From contig NC_083603.1 in assembly GCF_029168945.1 (NCBI RefSeq), positions 50,664,406-50,728,405 on the forward strand: a stretch of 64,000 bases of DNA, written 5' to 3'. The notes under the pieces are model-generated. The model made no database searches. It was not told the origin of the DNA and was given only the letters and a program-made list of their open reading frames with translations. The stretch comes from Cannabis sativa. Its lineage: Eukaryota; Streptophyta; Magnoliopsida; Rosales; Cannabaceae. Positions 36,427 through 48,370 of this stretch are shown here, piece by piece (position 1 is the first letter of the stretch; every line of letters starts with the position of its first letter). Position numbers and translations under genes: made by a program.

Positions 36427-39108
36427 TAATTTTCTTGGAGAATGAATTTTATTAAAGCATTAATTCATTATGGAGGAGAGTGGAATGAAAGTAACTGCTA
36501 CTCAAATTACAAAGTGGCTAGTGTACATATTCTAAAAAATTATTCATTATTTGATCTTGGAAATTTGAAATAAACACTACTTGGGACAATATTGAGATCT
36601 CATACCAAGTAGCTAGAAGTGAGCCACCAATTAAGATGCTGACTAACAACTCGGTGGCTTTTTACATAGACTTAAAGAAGAGTTGCAATTCTATACTTGA
36701 GTTACCATTATGCATAGAAGAATGCAATTATACTTCCGTTCCAAATTACGGTAACAATTTAACATATATGGTTTTGAAATAATGTTATATGTTAATAAAA
36801 AGAACAACTTTAGTTTTTGTGACAAGTTACTAATCATGCATTGATCCAAACACATTATCAACATTTAGAAAAAATTAAGTTGTAATACACAACACGAGAA
36901 TTGGTTCTTTGGTACTACAAGCAAGAATAAGAATTGAAAGTGAGATATTTGAAAATGGTACCTCAAGTAACCATAATTTCAAAAGACTTGCTGACTTCAT
37001 CATTAAAGAAACTACAAGAAACAAAAGAAAAAGGAAGGAAGATAAAACAATCATAGAAACTCACAAGTTACAAACATTAGTAGAATGACAACTTTTCAAA
37101 GATAAAAAAAAATGTTCAAATATGGACTTTGCTACTATGCCATGATCAACAACTTTCAGTTTAGAACAAAGAGATCAGAACCAAGAGAGTATGTTGTCAC
37201 TTGTGTGGATGAGAACTGTAAGTGGTATGTTAGAGCTTCTACATTCAAACATACTTAATATATAGGAAGTATGTGAAAGAGCACACATGCTCATTGGAAG
37301 TCATCATGTAGGATCATAGACAAGCAAATTGTAATGTCATTGGAGAGCTCATCAAAACAAAATTTACGATAATCAAGAGAGTGCACACACCAAATGATAT
37401 TACGAAAGATATGCTTGATGATTATGGAGTATTTATGAGTTACTCAAAAGCTTGGAGATCAAGAGAAAAAGCTATAGAATTGGTAAGAGGAAAGACAAAT
37501 GAATCATACCAACAATTACCAATGTATCTTCATATGTTAAAAGTAGAAAATCCTGGAACCATTACTAGCTTGACCACAGAGGACAAAGATCGATTCAAAT
37601 ACTTATATCTAGCATATGCACATTCCATCAAAGGATGGCAACATTGTAGACCAATTATTGTGGTTGACGGAACCTTCATGAAATCTTCATATCGAGGCAC
37701 ACTATTCACAACATCAACAATGGATGCAAGTAACAATATTTTTCCATTAGCGTTTGGTATTGGCGATTCAAAGAATGATGAAGCTTGGGATTATTTCTTC
37801 ATAAAGCACAAAGAAACAATGGAGCACGTAAATGTAATCTATTGTATTTATCTAATTTTTGTTTCTAATTCTTATAAAACGTCACCTATTAAAATTTTGT
37901 TGTACCAGGTTACTTTTACTTTTTGAATAAAATTATTATTTTGGTCATGTTATTAACAGTAAAATCCTAACACCAAAATTGTTTTTGCAGATCTAGTAAT
38001 CATATCTGATAGACATCAATGCATTAAAAATGTTGTTCAAACAGTGTACCCTAATGTCTTCCGTGGAGCATGCATTTTTCATCTACATAACAACATTAAG
38101 GCCAATCTTCATATCCATGGAGATTATTTGATTATAAACTTTGTTAAAGCATTAAAAGCATATACATTGGTTGAGTTTGAGTACTATATGGCTGCTCTTG
38201 ACAAAATATATGCCCGTATAAGGCCTTACTTGGAAAAAGTAGGTTACCATACATGGGCGAGATCTCACTCACCAAAAAGGAGATATACCATGATGACGTC
38301 AAATATAGCAGAGTCTATCAATGCAGCAAATAAAGCAGGAAGGAATTTACTAATAACCTTAATGTTGGAATGCATAAGAAGTGTTGTACAAAAATAGGTT
38401 TGGACTAATGGCAATGAGGCGAATGAAACTTTTACAGAGATATCATCAGAAGCAGAAACTGTACTAAGAGAGAACTATCTACAATCTACAAAATTTGAGG
38501 TATCTTGTTTGCTTTTAATTGATTAATACTATATTTGGAAAACTGAAATAAAGTAACTTGATACATTATTATACTGAAAAAAAAAAAAATTGTACTAGGT
38601 GATATTATTCGTAATACCTTTTTTTATTGTTATTTTACATATGTTTGACAGGTGAGACAATGCAACACTATTTTCTTAGAAGTTATTGAAGAAAGAGGAA
38701 CATATATAATCAATATTCAAGAGAAAACATGCATATGTAGAAGGTTTCAAGAAGGGGAAGTACCATGTTCACATGCACTTGCTATCATTGCAAAAAAAAA
38801 GGCTAAATTGTTATGACTTTTGTTCTTCTTACTACAAAATTAAAACAATGAAAGCAACTTATGCATAAACAGTTTATCCTTTGCCACATGAGGATGAATG
38901 GAGTCTACCAGAAGAATTGAACATACTTGTCCTACCTCCAAAAGGAAAAATTCCTCCTGGTAGACCAAGGAGGAGAAGAATAAGAGCACGGGGAGAGCCA
39001 AAAGTGGTTATGAAGTGTGGACGATGTGGCAAATCAGGTCACAATAGGAAAACATGCAGAAACCCACGTATGGAGAAGCCACACAAGCCAACAAAAACAA
39101 GAAAATGA
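36427..39108 (+). pseudogene. Mutator-like (MULE) transposase, disabled copy 1
   Basis: DDE transposase of the MuDR superfamily with a plant MULE layout. In order: N-terminal HYGGEW and NYKVASVHI, then ISYQVARSEPPIKMLTNNS (about 36590-36660); the DNA-binding FRTKRSEP/YVVTCVDENCKWYVRAS (37160-37235); the catalytic domain with VVDGTFMKSSYRGT (37660-37700) and, after an intron 37834-37990, VIISDRHQCIK; a second intron 38500-38651; the SWIM zinc finger CICRRF...CSHALA (38730-38790); and a C-terminal CX2CX4HX4C knuckle (KCGRCGKSGHNRKTC). Stops at about 37257 and 38395, a homopolymer frameshift near 38800 and a TAA near 38867 disable it. The 130-bp array precedes it. Confidence 0.88.
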
Positions 39109-40092
39109 TTCATTTAGTTTTACTTAAGAATGTTGCTCGTTATATTCATTCATAAAAAAGGAACAAGTTACTATGGACACCATACTACATAAGATTGTAA
39201 TGATTTGTTACATTCTTTACTTTGGGAAAATATTAGTTCTTCTGCTTAAATGAATATTGATCAAACTTTGAGTACTTTTTTTTTAAAAAAAAAAAATAAT
39301 AAAAAATGAAGAAGAAAAAAAGTAACCTAGTATGTTTGTAATGCTTTACAAATAACCTAATTATATAGGAAAGTAACCTAATGTCTATATTTTGAAATTC
39401 AACTAAGTTTTATTAATTAACCTGGTACTATTAAAATTTCATTTTATCTAGATTTTGTTTTATTTCAAGTACAATTTTAATTTTTTTTTACTTACAAAAA
39501 TTGATGTCTTGATTTAAGAAAAAAAGTAATTTAGTATGTCTATTATGATTTATAAAGTAACCTAGTATATAATACAGTTAATTATCTGGGTTAGCTGCTA
39601 AACCCAATTTTTGTTATTGAGAGTTATTGAAACAAGAATTAGAAGATACGTGTTGTGAAAATTATATTGATTTATAATTGCGGAAGTGTACACAATCACA
39701 AACAAGTAATACAATGATAAGTATCAAAGTTCGTATCCACAGGGACTTTTATACTAAATAATGCAATATCAACTAAGAACAACTAAAAAACTTAAAATAA
39801 AATAAAATAAAAGAACATTACCAAATCAAAAAAAAAAAAAAAATCTTATTCTTAATTCTGGAGTTTAGAAATAATATTTTAAGCTAGATAAATTAAAATT
39901 AAGAAGCCAAAAGTGATTAAAGTTGTGAAAATTTCAGATTTTAGAAAATAGATTTGGGTGGTTAATTTCCTCCTGGTATGCTCTAGTTGTTACACCAATG
40001 AGTTAGCAATGGTCTGGCAATCATATCAAAGTTAACTAATTTCACAAATACATATCAGAGTTAACAGATTTCACAAATACCCAGCAAGCTTT
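37713..40092 (+). repeat. Segmental duplication R1, source copy
   Basis: The 3' half of the MULE, its downstream sequence and a 480-bp segment (39600-40092) recur from 40147 to 43337 at an offset of 2434 bp at the start. The second copy has a 59-bp deletion and an 876-bp Helitron. Both share the TAG in the transposase frame (38395 and 40778), so the transposase was dead before duplication. Confidence 0.88.
39600..40092. repeat. Dispersed 480-bp segment A, copy 1 of 4
   Basis: Starts TTTTTGTTATTGAGAGT and contains GTGTACACAATCACAAACAA and GTATCCACAGGGACTT. It recurs near 42857-43337, 44700-45175 and 46078-46553. The words resemble a non-coding region of plant LTR retroelements, but no protein or LTR end is inside. 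Copies 2-4 are part of larger tandem duplications. Confidence 0.7.
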
Positions 40093-40146
40093 TCCCAAAA
40101 CCTGCAATATGCCATTCATAACCTCAGCAATGCATTCCTACACTAG

Positions 40147-41487
40147 ATCAACAATGGATGCAAGTAACAATATTTTTCCATTAACATTTGGTATTGGCGA
40201 TTCAAAGAATGATGAAGCTTGGGAATATTTCTTCATAAAGCTCAAAGAAACATATGGAGAACGTAAAGGTAATCTATTGTATGTATCTTATTTTTGTTTC
40301 TAATTCTTATAAAACGTCACCTATTTAAATTTTGTTGTACCAGGTTACTTTTACTTTTTGAATAAAATTATTATTTTGGTCATGATATTAATAGTAAAAT
40401 CCTAACACTAAAATTATTTTTGCAGATCTAGTAATCATATCTGATAGATATCAATGCATTTTTCATCTACTTAACAACATTAAGGCAATCTTCATATCCA
40501 TGGAGATGATTTGACCATAAATTTTGTTAAAGCAGCAAAAGCATATACATTGGTTGAGTTTGAGTACTATATGATTGCTCTTGACAAAATATATGCTCGT
40601 ATAAGGCCTTACTTGGAAAAAGTAGGTTACCATACATGGGCGAGATCTCACTCACCAAAAAGGAGACATACCATGATGACATCAAATATAGTGGAGTCTA
40701 TCAATGCATCAAATAAAGCAGCAAGGAATTTACCAATAATTTTAATGTTGGAATGCATAAGAAGCGTTGTACAAAAATAGGTTTGGACTAATGGCAATGA
40801 GGCGAATGAAACTTTTACAGAGATATCATCAGAAGCAGGAGCTGTACTGAGAGAGAACTATCTAAAATCTACGAAATTTGAGGTATCTTGTTTGCTTTTA
40901 ATTGATTAATATTATATTTTGAAAATTGAAATAAAATAACCTGATACATTATTATACAGAAAAAAATTTGTACCAGGTGACATTATTCGTAATACCTTTT
41001 TTTTTATTGTTATTTTACATATGTTTGACAGGTGAGACAATGCAACACTATTTTTTCAGAAGTTATTGAAGAAAGAGAAACATATATAATCAATATTCAA
41101 GAGAAAACATGCACATGTAGAAGGTTTCAAGAAGATGAAGTACTATGTTCACATGCACTTGCTGTCATTGTAAAAAAAAAAGACTAAATTGTTATGACTT
41201 TTGTTCTTCTTACTACAAAACTGAAACAATGAAAGCAACTTATGCAGAAACAGTTTATCCTTTGCCACATGAGGATGAATGGAGTCTACCAGAAGAATTG
41301 GACATACTTGTCCTACCTCCAAAAGGAAAAATTCCTCCTGGTAGACCAAGGAGGAGAAGAATAAAAGCACGGGGAGAGCCAAAAGTGGTTATGAAGTGTG
41401 GACGATGTGACAAATCAGGTCATAATAGGAAAGCATGCAGAAACCCACGTATGGAGAAGCCACACAAGCCAACAGAAACAAGAGAAT
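40147..41487 (+). pseudogene. Mutator-like transposase, truncated copy 2
   Basis: A copy of 37713-39116. Exons 40147-40268 and 40426 onward are separated by the same intron, here with an intact AAAG/GT donor where copy 1 has T in the last exon base. It lacks the N-terminus, DNA-binding region and first catalytic Asp. A 59-bp deletion between two ATGCATT repeats removed the stretch after SDR(H/Y)QC. The shared TAG follows SVVQK. The SWIM region reads CTCRRFQEDEVLCSHALA and the knuckle KCGRCDKSGHNRKAC; the TAA of copy 1 near 38867 is a Glu codon here (41249), so that stop arose after duplication. Not functional. Confidence 0.88.
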
Positions 41488-41921
41488 GATTCATTTAGTT
41501 TTACTTAAGGATGTTGCTCGTTATATTTATTCATAAAAAGGAACAAGTTACTATGGTCACCATACTACATAAGGTTGTAATGATTTGTTACATTCTTTAC
41601 TTTAGAAAATATTAGTTCTTTTGCTTAAATGAATACTGATCAAACTTTGAGTATTTTTTTTTAAAAAAAAAATAATAAAAAATGATGAAGAAAAAAGTAA
41701 CTTAGTGTGTTTGTAATGCTTTACAGAGTAACCTAATTATATAGGAAAGTAACCTAATGTCTATAGTTTGAAATTCAATTAAGTTTTATTAATTAACCTG
41801 GTACCATTAAAATTTCATTTTATCCATATTTTATTTTGTTTCAAGTACAATTTTAATTTTTTTTACTTACAAAAATTGATGTCTTGATTTAAGAAAAAAA
41901 AGTAACTTAGTATGTCAATTA

Positions 41922-42797
41922 TCTATAACCTCTATAAAAATGAGAATAGTTTTGGGCTTTCCACTAAATAAATTACACAACTAGCCTTTACTAGATATTA
42001 AATTACAAGAAAAAAATTCATGATTTTGATAACCACAAAATAAATAAATAAATAACAACCAAATATACACGAATATTTAAGTGAATCATAATCTTTCCCT
42101 CCTATTAACATTTTTTATTAATCCTTTCAATTTTTTTTTATAATCTTCTCTATAATAATTTCTCTTTGTAACTTAAATTATATTTTTAAAATACTTCTTT
42201 TTTAAAATTAAAAATTTACTTCAATCCTAGAAATAATTTATTTATTATTTTATTTAATAAAAAAGACAATAAAAAAACGGGTAAATACCATTTTAGACCT
42301 CGTGTTTTGCAAAAGTTAGCTATTGAGCCCTCTATTTTGTTAAATGACGAAATTGACCCTATATTTTTCAAAACGGTAAAAATAGGACCTTAAACTCTAT
42401 TATTAATAATTTTATTTTTTAATATAACCAACTTTAAGACAATTTTTAATACGAATAGATACAGAAAATGTAACTAGTTTTGTCATAACAACTATAGATC
42501 AGATTATTATTAAGATTTATTTTGATAAAAAATTAGTTCAAGGTCCTATTTGTACAATTTTAGAAAATACATGGTTTATTTTATCATTTAACAAAACAGA
42601 GAGTAATTAATAACTTTTACAAAATATAGGGTCCAAAATAGTATTTACTCTAAAAAAAAACACACATTTGCTTATACAAGTGTCTTTTATTTATTATAAA
42701 AAAAAATCCAGACTTATAAATTTTTAAAATTATTAAAATTTATATATAAAATTACATTTAATTTGATACACGTGCGGAGCACGTGTGTCTCTACTAG
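41922..42797 (+). mobile_element. Non-autonomous Helitron, copy 1 (876 bp)
   Basis: Starts TCTATAACC and ends CTAG, inserted between A (41921) and T (42798), as Helitrons do. Eleven bases before the end is a perfect 8-bp hairpin, ACACGTGC/GCACGTGT with GGA loop (42768-42786). The related R1 copy at 39535-39555 has the uninterrupted site ATTATGATTTATAAAG, so both ends are fixed by an empty site. It codes for nothing recognisable (no Rep/helicase) and contains a small inverted-repeat element at 42279-42650. Confidence 0.93.
42279..42650. mobile_element. Mutator-type MITE inside the Helitron, copy 1
   Basis: 372 bp with long imperfect inverted ends: GGGTAAATACCATTTTAGAC at the left and, inverted, GAGTAAATACTATTTTGGAC at the right; similarity continues into TTTTGCAAAAGTTA against TTTTGTAAAAGTTA. 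The flanks TAAAAAAAC and TAAAAAAAA could be a 9-bp target duplication with one mismatch, though they are homopolymeric. Non-coding. Confidence 0.65.
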
Positions 42798-43757
42798 TGA
42801 TTTATAAAGTAACCTGGTATATAATACAGTTCATTGTCTGGGCTTAGCTACTAAACCCAATTTTTGTTATTGAGAGTCATTGAAACAAGAATTAGAAGAT
42901 ATGTGTTGTGAAAATTATATTGATTTGTAATTGCGCAAGTGTACACAATCACAAACAAGTAATACAATGATAAGTATCAAAGTTCGTATCCATAGGGACT
43001 TTTATACTAAATAATGCAATATCAACTAAGAACAACTCAAAAACTTAAAATAAAATAAAATAAAAGAACATAACCAAATCAAAAGAAAAATTCTTATTCT
43101 TAATTCTGAAGTTTAGAAATAATATTTTAAGTTAGATAAACAAAAATTAAGATGCCAAAAGTGATTAAAGTTGTGGAAATTTCAGATTTTAGAAAATAGA
43201 TTTGGGTGGTTAATTTCTCCTGGGTATGCTCCAGTTGTTACAACAATGAGTTAGCAATGGTCTGACAATCATATCAAAGTTAACTGATTTCACATGTACA
43301 TATCAGAGTTAACAAATTTCACAAATACACAGCAAGTTCTTAAGTACTTAAGCTTGTTATATTTATTCATAAAAAGGAACAAGTTACTATGGTCACCATA
43401 CTACATAAGGTTGTAATGATTTGTTACATTCTTTACTTTAGAAAATATTAGTTCTTTTGCTTAAATGAATACTGATCAAACTTTGAGTATTTTTTTTTTA
43501 AAAAAAAATAATAAAAAATGATGAAGAAAAAAGTAACTTAGTGTGTTTGTAATGCTTTACAGAGTAACCTAATTATATAGGAAAGTAACCTAATGTCTAT
43601 AGTTTGAAATTCAATTAAGTTTTATTAATTAACCTGGTACCATTAAAATTTCATTTTATCCATATTTTATTTTGTTTCAAGTACAATTTTAATTTTTTTT
43701 ACTTACAAAAATTGATGTCTTGATTTAAGAAAAAAAAGTAACTTAGTATGTCAATTA

Positions 43758-44635
43758 TCTATAACCTCAATAAAAATGAGAATAGTTTTGGGCTTTCCAC
43801 TAAATAAATTACACAACTAGCCTTTACTAGATATTAAATTACAAGAAAAAAATTCATGATTTTGATAACCACAAAATAAATAAATAAATAACAACCAAAT
43901 ATACACGAATATTTAAGTGAATCATAATCTTTCCCTCCTATTAACATTTTTTTATTAATCCTTTCAATTTTTTTTTTATAATCTTCTCTATAATAATTTC
44001 TCTTTGTAACTTAAATTATATTTTTAAAATACTTCTTTTTTAAAATTAAAAATTTACTTCAATCCTAGAAATAATTTATTTATTATTTTATTTAATAAAA
44101 AAGACAATAAAAAAACGGGTAAATACCATTTTAGACCTCGTGTTTTGCAAAAGTTAGCTATTGAGCCCTCTATTTTGTTAAATGACGAAATTGACCCTAT
44201 ATTTTTCAAAACGGTAAAAATAGGACCTTAAACTCTATTATTAATAATTTTATTTTTTAATATAACCAACTTTAAGACAATTTTTAATACGAATAGATAC
44301 AGAAAATGTAACTAGTTTTGTCATAACAACTATAGATCAGATTATTATTAAGATTTATTTTGATAAAAAATTAGTTCAAGGTCCTATTTGTACAATTTTA
44401 GAAAATACATGGTTTATTTTATCATTTAACAAAACAGAGAGTAATTAATAACTTTTACAAAATATAGGGTCCAAAATAGTATTTACTCTAAAAAAAAACA
44501 CACATTTGCTTATACAAGTGTCTTTTATTTATTATAAAAAAAAATCCAGACTTATAAATTTTTAAAATTATTAAAATTTATATATAAAATTACATTTAAT
44601 TTGATACACGTGCGGAGCACGTGTGTCTCTACTAG
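43758..44635 (+). mobile_element. Non-autonomous Helitron, copy 2 (by tandem duplication)
   Basis: Same TC...CTAG ends, same hairpin and same A/T flanks as copy 1, 878 bp. It was copied within R2 rather than transposed, because the identical flanks extend far beyond both ends. It contains the second copy of the MITE at 44117-44488. Confidence 0.92.
44117..44488. mobile_element. Mutator-type MITE inside the Helitron, copy 2
   Basis: Copy of 42279-42650 carried along by R2, with the same inverted ends and length. Confidence 0.65.
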
Positions 44636-44669
44636 TGATTTATAAAGTAACCTGGTATATAATACAGTT

Positions 44670-46043
44670 CATTGTCTGGGCTTAGCTACTAAACCCAATT
44701 TTTGTTATTGAGAGTCATTGAAACAAGAATTAGAAGATATGTGTTGTGAAAATTATATTGATTTGTAATTGCGCAAGTGTACACAATCACAAACAAGTAA
44801 TACAATGATAAGTATCAAAGTTCGTATCCATAGGGACTTTTATACTAAATAATGCAATATCAACTAAGAACAACTCAAAAACTTAAAATAAAATAAAATA
44901 AAAGAACATAACCAAATCAAAAGAAAAATTCTTATTCTTAATTCTGAAGTTTAGAAATAATATTTTAAGTTAGATAAACAAAAATTAAGATGCCAAAAGT
45001 GATTAAAGTTGTGGAAATTTCAGATTTTAGAAAATAGATTTGGGTGGTTAATTTCTCCTGGGTATGCTCCAGTTGTTACAACAATGAGTTAGCAATGGTC
45101 TGACAATCATATCAAAGTTAACTGATTTCACATGTACATATCAGAGTTAACAAATTTCACAAATACACAGCAAGCTTAAGTACTTAAGGAGAAAAGTAGT
45201 CACAAAGTGAACACTATATTTTGGCATGCATGATTCACATGGAATCAATAGTGAGAGGTTATAACAAATCGCTTAATCTCCGTATGAGATTAAAGCATGA
45301 ATTTTTGAGGGATGAGACCTAAACTCCCTTAGTATTTTGCCCATTGATGGTAACCTATCTTAACACTAGTAAAAATCTAGTATTAAGTTCAATAGGTAAT
45401 AACAAGTCAATAGAGTGAATTCGATACTCAATTGTCCCATTTATGGATGAGTACATGTGGTGAAAATTGAGGGTTAAAATCAAAAGATTTTTTAATGGAG
45501 CTTAAGCCTAAGAAAATTTACTTAAGCTTAAGAAGTGTCTAAAGAGTTGCGAGACACTAAAACTCTACCTATATGGGCTAGAGGTGGAGCCGCCTCTTAT
45601 GAGAATTAGGAGTTATTCTCTAAAACATCCATGAATTGGAATTTTGCACATGGTAATTAACAGTGCAAAAGCAAGACATGCGGTCTCAAGTGAGCATTAG
45701 CAAGGGTGTATGTGTTATCACCAGTTTGTACTAAAGGAATAGTGGTTCAATGCTACGACAACTGAAATTTCATCAAATTTTGTGGTAACTACACTAAGGT
45801 AAAATTCAAGTCGAAAGATATTTTACCTAATGCACCTAAGCAAGACTTCTATAATAGTGTGTATTTAGTCAATCAAAGTGGGGAAATATTACATTTTGAT
45901 TGATTAAATAAATATTACAAAAGTTACAAATTTGTTACTAAAGAGACAGTATTTAATCTTGTGAGGGATTGTTATATTATTTATAAATAGTATAATATAT
46001 AGACTAAATATGTGTAATAAACTAATAATATGTTATTGAGAGT
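44670..46043 (+). repeat. Tandem duplication R3, unit 1 (1374-bp period)
   Basis: Starts CATTGTCTGGGCTTAGCTAC and repeats from 46044. It holds segment A copy 3 and segment B copy 1, including the first 60 bp of an LTR (from 45970). At the junction near 46031 the LTR breaks off and joins TTATTGAGAGTCATTG. Confidence 0.9.
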
Positions 46044-47417
46044 CATTGTCTGGGCTTAGCTACTAAAACCAATTTTTGTTATTGAGAGTCATTGAAACAA
46101 GAATTAGAAGATATGTGTTGTGAAAATTATATTGATTTATAATTGCGCAAGTGTACACAATCACAAACAAGTAATACAATGATAAGTATCAAAGTTCGTA
46201 TCTACAGGGACTTTTATACTAAATAATGCAATATCAACTAAGAACAACTCAAAAACTTAAAATAAAATAAAATAAAAGAACATAACCAAATCAAAAGAAG
46301 AATTCTTATTCTTAATTTTGAAGTTTAGAAATAATATTTTAAGTTAGATAAACTAAAATTAAGATGCCAAAAGTGATTAAAGTTGTGGAAATTTCAGATT
46401 TTAGAAAATAGATTTGGGTGGTTAATTTCTCCTGGGTATGCTCCAGTTGTTACAGCAATGAGTTAGCAATGGTCTGACAATCATATCAAAGTTAACTGAT
46501 TTCACATATACATATCAGAGTTAACAAATTTCACAAATACACAGCAAGCTTAAGTACTTAAGGAGAAAAGTAGTCACAAAGTGAACACTATATTTTGGCA
46601 TGCATGATTCACATGGAATCAATAGTGAGAGGTTATAACAAATCGCTTAATCTCCGTATGAGATTAAAGCATGAATTTTTGAGAGGTGAGACCTAAACTC
46701 CCTTAGTATTTTGCTCATTGATGGTAACCTATCTTAACACTAGTAAAAATCTAGTATTAAGTTCAATAGGTAATAACAAGTCAATAGAGTGAATTTGATA
46801 CTCAATTGTCCCATCTATGGATGAGTATATGTGGTGAAAATTGAGGGTTAAAATCAAAAGATTTTTTAATGGAGCTTAAGCCTAAGAAAACTTACTTAAG
46901 CTTAAGAAGTGTCTAAAGAGTTGTGAGACACTAAAACTCTATCTATATGGGCTAGAGGTGGAGCCGCCTCTTATGAGAATTAGGAGTTATTCTCTAAAGC
47001 ATCCATGAATTGGAATTTTGCACATGGTAATTAACAGTGCAAAAGCAAGACATGCGGTCTCAAGTGAGCATTAGCAAGGGTGTATGTGTTATCACCAGTT
47101 TGTACTAAAGAAATAGTGGTTCAATGCTACGAAAACTGAAATTTCATCAAATTTTGTGGTAACTACACTAAGGTAAAATTCAAGTCGAAAGATATTTTAC
47201 CTAATGCACCTAAGCAAGACTTCTATAATAGTGTGTATTTAGTCAATCAAAGTAGGGAAATATTACATTTTGATTGATTAAATAAATATTACAAAAGTTA
47301 CAAATTTGTTACTAAAGAGACAGTATTTAATCTTGTGAGGGATTGTTATATTATTTATAAATAGTATAATATATAGACTAAATATGTGTAATAAACTAAT
47401 AATATGTAACATATGAC
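46044..47417 (+). repeat. Tandem duplication R3, unit 2
   Basis: Second unit, differing from the first by scattered substitutions, so it is older than R2. It runs without a break into the full LTR at 47344-48054. Confidence 0.88.
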
Positions 47418-48054
47418 AATATATATTAGTTGTCACCATTTTGTAACATATGGGGGAGTTACTTGTTACTATGAGTAACCTCCATAACTATCACTAATAT
47501 TAAGCGTGTAAAAAGGTATTACACATCTTAATTTGAAATTCTTAATGCTATAGGAGTTATGGTGTGCGTATTTGTTACATTTGAGTCCATAACATCCATG
47601 GGGGTTATGAGCTTAAATTTCAAATGGTAATATCCTAAACACTATATAAAGAGGTATAAGGTGCTCATAATGAGATGAATCAAGTTTCTATCAACAAAGC
47701 ACTTTGCAAGGAATCCTAAAAGGCTTGATAATTTTCAAAGCTATTTCTTAGAGAGTTACCTTAGTGCTTAGAGATAGGAGAAATAAATTTTTGGATAAAA
47801 GTGTAATACCTTATTCAAGTCTTGGTGATCCCCGCTAATCTACACTCAAGGTTGAGAGTGAGTATTTTTATACGTATTCTTCTTATTCTACATTTCTTAT
47901 ATATATATATATATCAATATACATATAAATACATATATATGTAGTGTAGTATATGTTTCGTAATATTTATTTAATTTCTTTATTGGTCATTGTATTATTT
48001 TGCAATAGAGTTGTAATGTCTTGATTTATTTCTATTGTAATAAAATCTCTAACA
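47344..48054 (+). mobile_element. LTR of an unassigned retrotransposon (3' LTR remnant)
   Basis: 711 bp with TGTTA...TAACA ends. A purine tract GTGAGGGA directly precedes it, as expected for a 3' LTR on the plus strand. A TATA-like CTATATAAAGAGG lies at about 47641-47653 and an AATAAA-like signal further on, giving the U3/R layout. What follows (CCGGCCCC) is not a primer binding site. Segment B (45183-47343) would be the end of its internal domain, but no pol is legible. Confidence 0.6.
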
Positions 48055-48370
48055 CCGGCCCCATCTGGCTTCGGGTATTGAAATTGTTTCCCACTACCGC
48101 CTCATTAACTGCCAAGCCGGCAATCCCCACACCATTAGGGGCTGGTCTCTGCGATTATCCATCCCCGCGATATAAATTTCCATCTCTAATCACGGGGTTG
48201 CATCTGTGCAGAAGTAAAACTATTGTATATATTATAATTGAATTAATCTATACCATTTCAATAAACAAATAAAGAGTAGTTGCATTTTTTAATTTTGTTC
48301 GTGTATAAACTTTTACTTATATTTAACTTAATAAATTTAGGTTTTTTTTTATTCTATAATGTCTAACTTT
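48055..48370. other. GC-rich patch with CCCC/GGGG words, unassigned
   Basis: Bases 48055-48200 are much richer in GC than the surroundings and hold GGCCCC, CCGCC, GCCGGC, CCCCAC, GGGGCTGG, CCCCGCG and CACGGGG. It could be the site in which the LTR element inserted, or part of a plant repeat with GGGGATCCCCG-type words. An open frame there is short and unrecognised. Confidence 0.4.

Larger units (their letters stand above)
41519..43352 (+). repeat. Tandem duplication R2, unit 1 (1836-bp period)
   Basis: Begins at GTTATATTTATTCATAAAAA and is repeated from 43355 with very few differences (one substitution in the Helitron start and small homopolymer changes seen). It carries MULE 3' flank, the Helitron and segment A. 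The junction near 43337-43356 contains CTTAAGTACTTAAG, also present at the end of unit 2. Confidence 0.92.
43355..45188 (+). repeat. Tandem duplication R2, unit 2
   Basis: Nearly identical to 41519-43352. It contains the second Helitron copy and segment A copy 3, and runs on at its end into segment B (45180-46031), which unit 1 lacks. Unit 2 therefore has the older right flank and the duplication was placed to its left. Confidence 0.9.

Noticed and set aside
47898..47942. AT-repeat tract as a regulatory element or origin
   Set aside because: Simple AT microsatellite inside an LTR; nothing else supports a function.
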